DNA of 8,392 nucleotides from Chloroflexota bacterium (lineage in GTDB: Bacteria > Chloroflexota > Dehalococcoidia > Lucifugimonadales > UBA3495), in NCBI GenBank assembly GCA_022562335.1, contig JADFPM010000114.1:1-8392 (forward strand), in the 5' to 3' direction. Under the pieces are notes generated by a model that was given only the letters and a program-made list of their open reading frames with translations, ran no database searches and was not told the origin of the DNA. Below are positions 5,095-8,392 of this stretch, piece by piece. Position 1 is the stretch's first letter. The number at the start of each line of letters is the position of its first letter. The translations under genes and the position numbers were made by a program.

Positions 5095-5763
5095 TTGAGC
5101 TTTGCTGAAAACATAGAAACCAAGGCTGTGCCGATCCGAGAGGCAATCTTGGCCCATCCCTTCATCAGGGGGGTGGGTGATGGAAGCCTTCCGGTGGAAA
5201 AGTTCAAGCACTACATAGAACAGGACTACGCCTATCTCATCGACTACAGCCGGGTGTTGGCGGTGGCTTCGGCAAGGGCGCCGGACCTGGAAACCATGGG
5301 TTGGTTCGCCAGCCTGCTGGACGAGACGCTGAACACCGAAATGGATCTGCACCGCAGATATTGCGCCGAGTTCGGCATCACGCGGGAGCAGCTGGACGCC
5401 ACCCGTCCCGCTCCCACCACGGTAGCCTACACCAGCTATTTGCTTAAAACGGCCCACCAGGGCAGTTTCGGCGAGTTGGTGGCGTCGCTATTGCCCTGCC
5501 AATGGGGTTATTGGGAGATCGGAGACCATCTGGCCCGAAGCGGCGTACCCCAGCAAGCGCCGCTGTATTGCCAGTGGATCCAGATGTACGCATCCCAAGA
5601 ATTCGCGGCTCTGGCCCAGGAGATACGTGCCCTGGCCGACCGGGCGGCCCAAGATGCCGGCCCTTTGCAGACGGAGGCCATGGGCCAAGCCTATTTGACC
5701 AGCCTCAGGTTCGAGTACCAGTTCTGGGAGATGGCCTACAATCTGGAGCAGTGGACCGTTTAG
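5095..5763 (+). CDS. tenA: TenA family thiaminase II (aminopyrimidine aminohydrolase)
   Basis: A 222-residue all-helical TenA protein. TenA hydrolyses amino-HMP, a thiamin breakdown product, to HMP for thiamin salvage and can also cleave thiamin; it acts in the cytosol. Residues match the Bacillus subtilis catalytic set almost number for number: D44 and Y47 (EQDYAYLIDY), Y112, the nucleophile C135 and Y139 (LLPCQWGYWEIG), Y165, and the glutamate E212 (FWEMAY, equivalent to E205). It therefore belongs to the cysteine-containing TenA class and should be active. I chose a TTG start at 5095, giving MSFAENIETKAVPIREAILAHPFIRG, because the frame upstream contains the promoter and hairpins and the family starts at this point. 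GGGA 8 nt before it is a weak ribosome-binding site. There is no thi operon or visible TPP riboswitch beside it. Confidence 0.92.
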   Translation: MSFAENIETKAVPIREAILAHPFIRGVGDGSLPVEKFKHYIEQDYAYLIDYSRVLAVASARAPDLETMGWFASLLDETLNTEMDLHRRYCAEFGITREQLDATRPAPTTVAYTSYLLKTAHQGSFGELVASLLPCQWGYWEIGDHLARSGVPQQAPLYCQWIQMYASQEFAALAQEIRALADRAAQDAGPLQTEAMGQAYLTSLRFEYQFWEMAYNLEQWTV

Positions 5764-5773
5764 GCGAGCGAAA

Positions 5774-5793
5774 GCGCCCAGCCCGCTGGGCGC
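5774..5793. terminator. Hairpin between convergent tenA and methyltransferase genes
   Basis: GCGCCCAG-CCCG-CTGGGCGC is a perfect 8-bp GC-rich stem with a 4-nt loop. It lies between the two convergent stop codons, 10 nt after tenA ends and 12 nt before the methyltransferase stop in the opposite direction. The flanking T content is short (TTT on the minus strand, TT on the plus strand). It is a plausible bidirectional terminator, though not a textbook one. Confidence 0.6.
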
Positions 5794-5805
5794 GTTCAGG
5801 GAATA

Positions 5806-6624
5806 TCAGCCCTTGACCGCCCGATAGATGATGCAAGGCCAGGAAAAGCTGATGTCTTCCGCGTCATCACCTGCCACTGGATCTATCTGAAAAGCCTCTT
5901 TAACCGCGGTGGAGGCCGTCAAAAAGTCCTTCCTCAAAGCGTTCGTCTCTGCTTCCGATGTAGCGGTCCTGGCGGCCCAGTCGTTGAACCTGAGGCCGAT
6001 GCGGGTGAACTCCCGTTCCGATACTTTCAATCCCCGGTCCTCCATCAGGCTCTCGATGTGGGTGGCTTTGCGGTTTTCTATGTGGCTGTAGTCTCGCCGC
6101 AACTCGATGCCATTCATCCACCGGGCAACGTCATCTTCTTCTGGGGCCACGCTGTCGGCCATCAGCAACACACCGCCGGGCTTCAACACCCGCCGGACCT
6201 CATCCAACATGACTTCGAAATCCTGAAAATGGTGGGCCGCCATGCGGGTGGTCACCAGGTCCAGCGAGCCCGAGGCCACGGGCAGCGCTTCCGCCACGTT
6301 ACGGCTCACGGCCACGTTGGACAGCTCACGCTCGCTGGCGATGCGCTGAGCCTGTTGCAGCATGCCCAATGTCGGGTCCACCGCCAGTACCTGGTGGGAG
6401 AATTCCGCCATGGCGAAGGCGGTAAAGCCCGCCCCGGTCCCCAGGTCCAGCGCCCAACCATATCTCATGTCCGAGGCCGTGGCGGCCGGGGTCCGGGCAA
6501 CCATCTGCCGCATGGCGTCCAGACTGGGATCTTCGATGTGGACCGGGCTGCTGGCGTAAACCCCCGCCTGGGGGCCGAAAACCCGCTGCGCGGCGCTCTC
6601 CCGCAGCATTTTATCCGAACCCAT
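5806..6624 (-). CDS. Class I SAM-dependent methyltransferase (type 11, UbiE/YcgJ-like)
   Basis: A 272-residue Rossmann-fold methyltransferase. Motif I, ALDLGTGAGF (58-67), binds SAM. The acidic residue after strand 2 is D83 (VLAVDPT). A post-II acidic stretch is LDLVTTRMAAHHF (121-133), and motif III is RRVLKPGGVLLMAD (144-157). This is the Methyltransf_11 arrangement seen in enzymes that methylate small molecules such as quinones and other metabolites; the acceptor cannot be read from the sequence. The N-terminal AAQRVFGPQAGVYASSPVH is the usual substrate-side cap. The C-terminal 100 residues match nothing I can name. The ATG at 6624 has AGGATAAGG ending 5 nt upstream; a second ATG at 6609 is less well placed. 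It follows the cupin gene on the same strand after 72 nt, so the two may share a transcript. No transmembrane segment is visible. Confidence 0.85.
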   Translation of the reverse strand: MGSDKMLRESAAQRVFGPQAGVYASSPVHIEDPSLDAMRQMVARTPAATASDMRYGWALDLGTGAGFTAFAMAEFSHQVLAVDPTLGMLQQAQRIASERELSNVAVSRNVAEALPVASGSLDLVTTRMAAHHFQDFEVMLDEVRRVLKPGGVLLMADSVAPEEDDVARWMNGIELRRDYSHIENRKATHIESLMEDRGLKVSEREFTRIGLRFNDWAARTATSEAETNALRKDFLTASTAVKEAFQIDPVAGDDAEDISFSWPCIIYRAVKG

Positions 6625-6651
6625 TAATACCTTATCCTGTTTTCCCGTTGG

Positions 6652-6679
6652 CCGGCGCCGAACTCATCGGCGAAGCCGG
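6652..6679. repeat. Stem-loop in the cupin-methyltransferase spacer
   Basis: CGCCGA (6656-6661) and TCGGCG (6667-6672) form a perfect 6-bp stem with a 5-nt loop. It is extended by CCGG/CCGG (6652-6655, 6676-6679) across a 3-nt bulge. No T-tract follows on the minus strand, so it is more likely an mRNA processing or attenuation structure than a complete terminator. Confidence 0.4.
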
Positions 6680-6696
6680 AAGGGGTTGATATCGAA

Positions 6697-7035
6697 TCAG
6701 TCATCCAGGGGAATGGTGGCGCTGATCCGCGGCTCGTCGCCCACCGAACGGGTGGTGTGGCCCTTGCCCGTCAAGTCTTCGGCCAGGGTTACGTGACCCG
6801 GACCAAACCGGTGGACCGACCCGTCTCCCAGGCCGATCTCCACCCCGCCGGAAAGGGTGATGACGTATTGGCGCCGGGGAGCGTTGTGCCAGTCGGAAAA
6901 ACGCCCCGCCGGGGACTCTCGAAATGATATTCCCTTGGCGTTCTGCAGTTCGGACAACTCCGGATGGTCCGCCAGGGACAATTCTTCTATGTGGGTCTGG
7001 CCGTCATCGCCGGTGTAAAGCCTGATGATACTCAT
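6697..7035 (-). CDS. Small single-domain cupin protein
   Basis: A 112-residue protein with one double-stranded beta-helix domain. The core is DWHNAPRRQYVITLSGGVEI (48-67), followed by GDGSVHRFGPGHVTLAED (70-87) and the second cupin motif LTGKGHTTR (88-96). The canonical metal motif HxH...E...H is reduced: H50 and H93 are present, but the second His of HxH is Ala52 and the Glu position is Gln56 or near it. Metal binding may therefore be altered or lost. I have seen this DWHNAPRRQYV type often as an uncharacterised cupin, and no reaction is known to me. The start at 7035 has an excellent AGGAGG Shine-Dalgarno 7 nt upstream. It precedes the methyltransferase gene and is divergent from the luciferase-like oxidoreductase gene. 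Confidence 0.85.
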   Translation of the reverse strand: MSIIRLYTGDDGQTHIEELSLADHPELSELQNAKGISFRESPAGRFSDWHNAPRRQYVITLSGGVEIGLGDGSVHRFGPGHVTLAEDLTGKGHTTRSVGDEPRISATIPLDD

Positions 7036-7090
7036 GGTTCGCCCTCCTGCTCGAACTGCGTCAGCCGCAAGACCGCCCGGCTACAAACCT

Positions 7091-7119
7091 AGATTAGCGT
7101 TTCTCCCCCGTCCTGGCAA
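7091..7119 (-). promoter_or_regulatory. Candidate promoter of the cupin gene
   Basis: On the minus strand TTGCCA (7114-7119) is separated by 17 nt from TAATCT (7091-7096). The -35 is a 5/6 match; the -10 is weak. The start would fall near 7084, leaving a leader of about 50 nt that ends in the strong AGGAGG site. Confidence 0.4.
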
Positions 7120-7163
7120 CGGGCTAACCGCGCGGAGACAGTTGGAGCATTTGCCGCCGGGAG

Positions 7164-7172
7164 TGTTAATAT
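7164..7172 (+). promoter_or_regulatory. Candidate extended -10 promoter of the LLM oxidoreductase gene
   Basis: TGT-TAATAT forms an extended -10 element (TGn before the hexamer at 7167-7172). A poor -35, TTGGAG (7142-7147), lies 19 nt upstream. Transcription would start near 7179, ahead of the GGAGG ribosome-binding site that sits 6 nt before the ATG at 7227. Confidence 0.35.
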
Positions 7173-7226
7173 CTGGTGAAAGCCGTCCCATGATGCAATC
7201 CTGGGAGCAACCACTGGAGGAGCGAT

Positions 7227-8276
7227 ATGGACATCGGCGTGGGCCTGGACGCTAACCTGAACCTTACTTTAGACGAGCAAGCCCAACTCTCGGAAGAGGC
7301 TGCCCGGCTGGGATACACCAGCATATGGACCCCTGAAGGCACCGGCCAGGACTCTTTCCAACTGTGCGGCATGCGGTGGGAAGCCAGCCGGAAGGCGGCG
7401 CCGGAAGGATTGGACACCGGTATCGCCGTTTCCCCGGTGATGTACCGGACTCCCATGGCCTTCGCCATGAGCGGAGGCACCCTGAGCCAGCGCACCGGGG
7501 GCAAGTTCTTCATGGGCATCGGCACCGGCGGCGCCTACCGTCCCCGTTCCCGCCGCGCCCTGGGGCTGAAGAGATTCTCGGCCCTGGCGTTGATGCGCGA
7601 CTACCTGGCCATCATCAGAAAATTGGTGGCGGGAGAAGAGGTCGATCATCAGGGCGAGGTTGTGACCCTGCGGGGCGCCAAGCTGGCCATCGACCCTCCG
7701 CCGAAGACCCCGGTGTATCTGGGCGCGTTGGGTCCGGAGATGCTGCGCCTGGCCGGGGAGATGGCCGACGGCGCCTGCCTCAACTGGTGCAACCCGGAGC
7801 GCATCGCCTGGAGCCGGGAGCGCATTGCCGAAGGTGCGGCCAAGGCCGGCCGCGACCCATCTGAAGTGAAGATGGCCCAATACATCCGCGTCTGCGTGGA
7901 CGACGACGTTGACGCCGCCCGCCTGGCCTACGCCAAGTCCACCATGGGCTACGCTCTGGGCGCTCAGGTGCCCACGGAGCGGGAACGCCAATTGGGCTAC
8001 CGGGCCCACTTTGAAAGGATGGGCCATACCGAGGAACTGGCCATGCTTGACCAAATGCGGGAAAAGGGCGCTTCCAGAGATGAAGTGGCCACCGCATTCA
8101 GCGACGGACTCTTGCAGGACGTGGGCTATTACGGTCCCGCCGCCGGCGCCGCCGCCGCGTTCAAGCGGGTGTCCCAGGGCCTGGACACCGCCGTGGTCCG
8201 GGTGGTGGCCAGCCGTCCCGGGTTGGAGCCCATCCTGGCGGCGATGCGTGCCTGCCGGCCCGAATTGATCCAATAG
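7227..8276 (+). CDS. LLM-class (luciferase-like) flavin- or F420-dependent oxidoreductase
   Basis: A 349-residue TIM-barrel protein of the bacterial luciferase-like superfamily. Diagnostic segments are the N-terminal strand-helix MDIGVGL...EEAARLGYTSIWTPEG (1-38), GKFFMGIGTGG (92-102) and the cofactor-binding YLGALGPEMLRLAGEMADGACLNW (164-187). That last segment is characteristic of the subgroup related to F420-dependent methylene-tetrahydromethanopterin reductase. Members oxidise or reduce varied small substrates with FMN or F420; neither cofactor nor substrate can be fixed here. A GGAGG site 6 nt before the ATG supports the start. Length and ends are normal. It is transcribed divergently from the cupin gene. 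Confidence 0.9.
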   Translation: MDIGVGLDANLNLTLDEQAQLSEEAARLGYTSIWTPEGTGQDSFQLCGMRWEASRKAAPEGLDTGIAVSPVMYRTPMAFAMSGGTLSQRTGGKFFMGIGTGGAYRPRSRRALGLKRFSALALMRDYLAIIRKLVAGEEVDHQGEVVTLRGAKLAIDPPPKTPVYLGALGPEMLRLAGEMADGACLNWCNPERIAWSRERIAEGAAKAGRDPSEVKMAQYIRVCVDDDVDAARLAYAKSTMGYALGAQVPTERERQLGYRAHFERMGHTEELAMLDQMREKGASRDEVATAFSDGLLQDVGYYGPAAGAAAAFKRVSQGLDTAVVRVVASRPGLEPILAAMRACRPELIQ

Positions 8277-8306
8277 CCACCCCAGTTCACAAGCCAAGCG
8301 CCAGAT

Positions 8307-8360
8307 AAATACCCCCAGCTGGCACCTTCAGATGACAGACGGGGGATATTTGTTATCATT
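8307..8360 (+). terminator. Possible terminator after the LLM oxidoreductase gene
   Basis: AAATACCCCC (8307-8316) can pair with GGGGGATATTT (8341-8351) with one bulged base around a 24-nt loop, followed by the T-rich TGTTATCATT. The stem is short in GC pairs and overlaps the promoter at 8332-8359, so the terminator call is tentative. Confidence 0.35.
8332..8359 (+). promoter_or_regulatory. Strong sigma-70 promoter for a gene beyond the window
   Basis: ATGACA (8332-8337) and TATCAT (8354-8359) are each 5/6 matches at 16-bp spacing, and TGT (8351-8353) directly before the -10 makes it an extended -10. The predicted start is near 8366. The first bases of the transcript contain CCCGGC...GCCGGG (8363-8368, 8387-8392), which could form a hairpin. 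No coding sequence has begun by the end of the window. Confidence 0.6.
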
Positions 8361-8392
8361 GGCCCGGCTACAAAAGAGCAGTTGGCGCCGGG

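Noticed and set aside
4735..5457. Minus-strand 240-codon open frame spanning the rplI-tenA spacer
   Set aside because: It runs antisense through half of tenA and through both promoters. The translated sequence resembles no family.
7269..8297. Long minus-strand open frame (342 codons) opposite the LLM oxidoreductase
   Set aside because: The protein on the plus strand has clear family motifs. The antisense product is a Gly/His/Gln-rich shadow with no recognisable fold.
8360..8392. Start of a tRNA or other structured RNA gene
   Set aside because: GAGCAGTTGGC looks faintly like a D-arm, but the acceptor and D-stem pairing do not fit and the window ends too soon to judge.

Overview
The window is an ordinary-looking chromosomal segment of a moderately GC-rich bacterium. 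Gene content suggests Chloroflexota, perhaps a Dehalococcoidia/SAR202-type lineage. This rests on the order rplI - replicative helicase - DnaD-domain protein - helicase loader, and on a luciferase-like monooxygenase and a small cupin of kinds I associate with that phylum. The assignment is an inference from gene style, not a database match. No phage, IS element, CRISPR array, tRNA or rRNA is visible.

Layout. (1) 1-515, minus strand: an ArsR-type repressor followed, with a 20-nt overlap, by the start of an AHSA1/SRPBCC protein that runs off the window. A near-consensus sigma-70 promoter lies so close to the repressor ATG that the mRNA should be leaderless, and a perfect 16-bp palindrome covers the start codon. 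(2) 516-800: no gene; it holds a REP-like palindromic repeat with a T-tract that probably ends the next operon. (3) 801-4707, minus strand: a four-gene operon, rplI, dnaB, a DnaD-domain gene and an unusual helicase loader. The loader is a zinc-finger protein with two tandem DnaC/DnaI-like AAA+ modules, both lacking the usual sensor-1 asparagine, and its first 104 nt overlap the DnaD-domain gene in another frame. (4) 4708-5094: a divergent, structure-rich spacer with the rplI and tenA promoters. (5) 5095-5763, plus strand: a TenA thiaminase II with a complete catalytic set and no visible TPP riboswitch. A short hairpin separates it from (6) 5806-7035, minus strand: a SAM-dependent methyltransferase and, upstream of it, a small cupin. 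(7) 7227-8276, plus strand: a luciferase-like flavin/F420 oxidoreductase, followed by a possible terminator overlapping a strong promoter for a gene beyond the window.

How they work together. Region 3 is the coherent system. It encodes the ring helicase, a DnaD-type primosome adaptor and a loader ATPase, co-transcribed behind ribosomal protein L9. This parallels the rplI-helicase linkage of Firmicutes and their DnaD/DnaB/DnaI loading machinery, but the loader has a duplicated motor domain. The other genes are small accessory or housekeeping units with their own promoters. The most notable items are the tandem loader, the overlapping loader start, and the leaderless self-regulated ArsR promoter.
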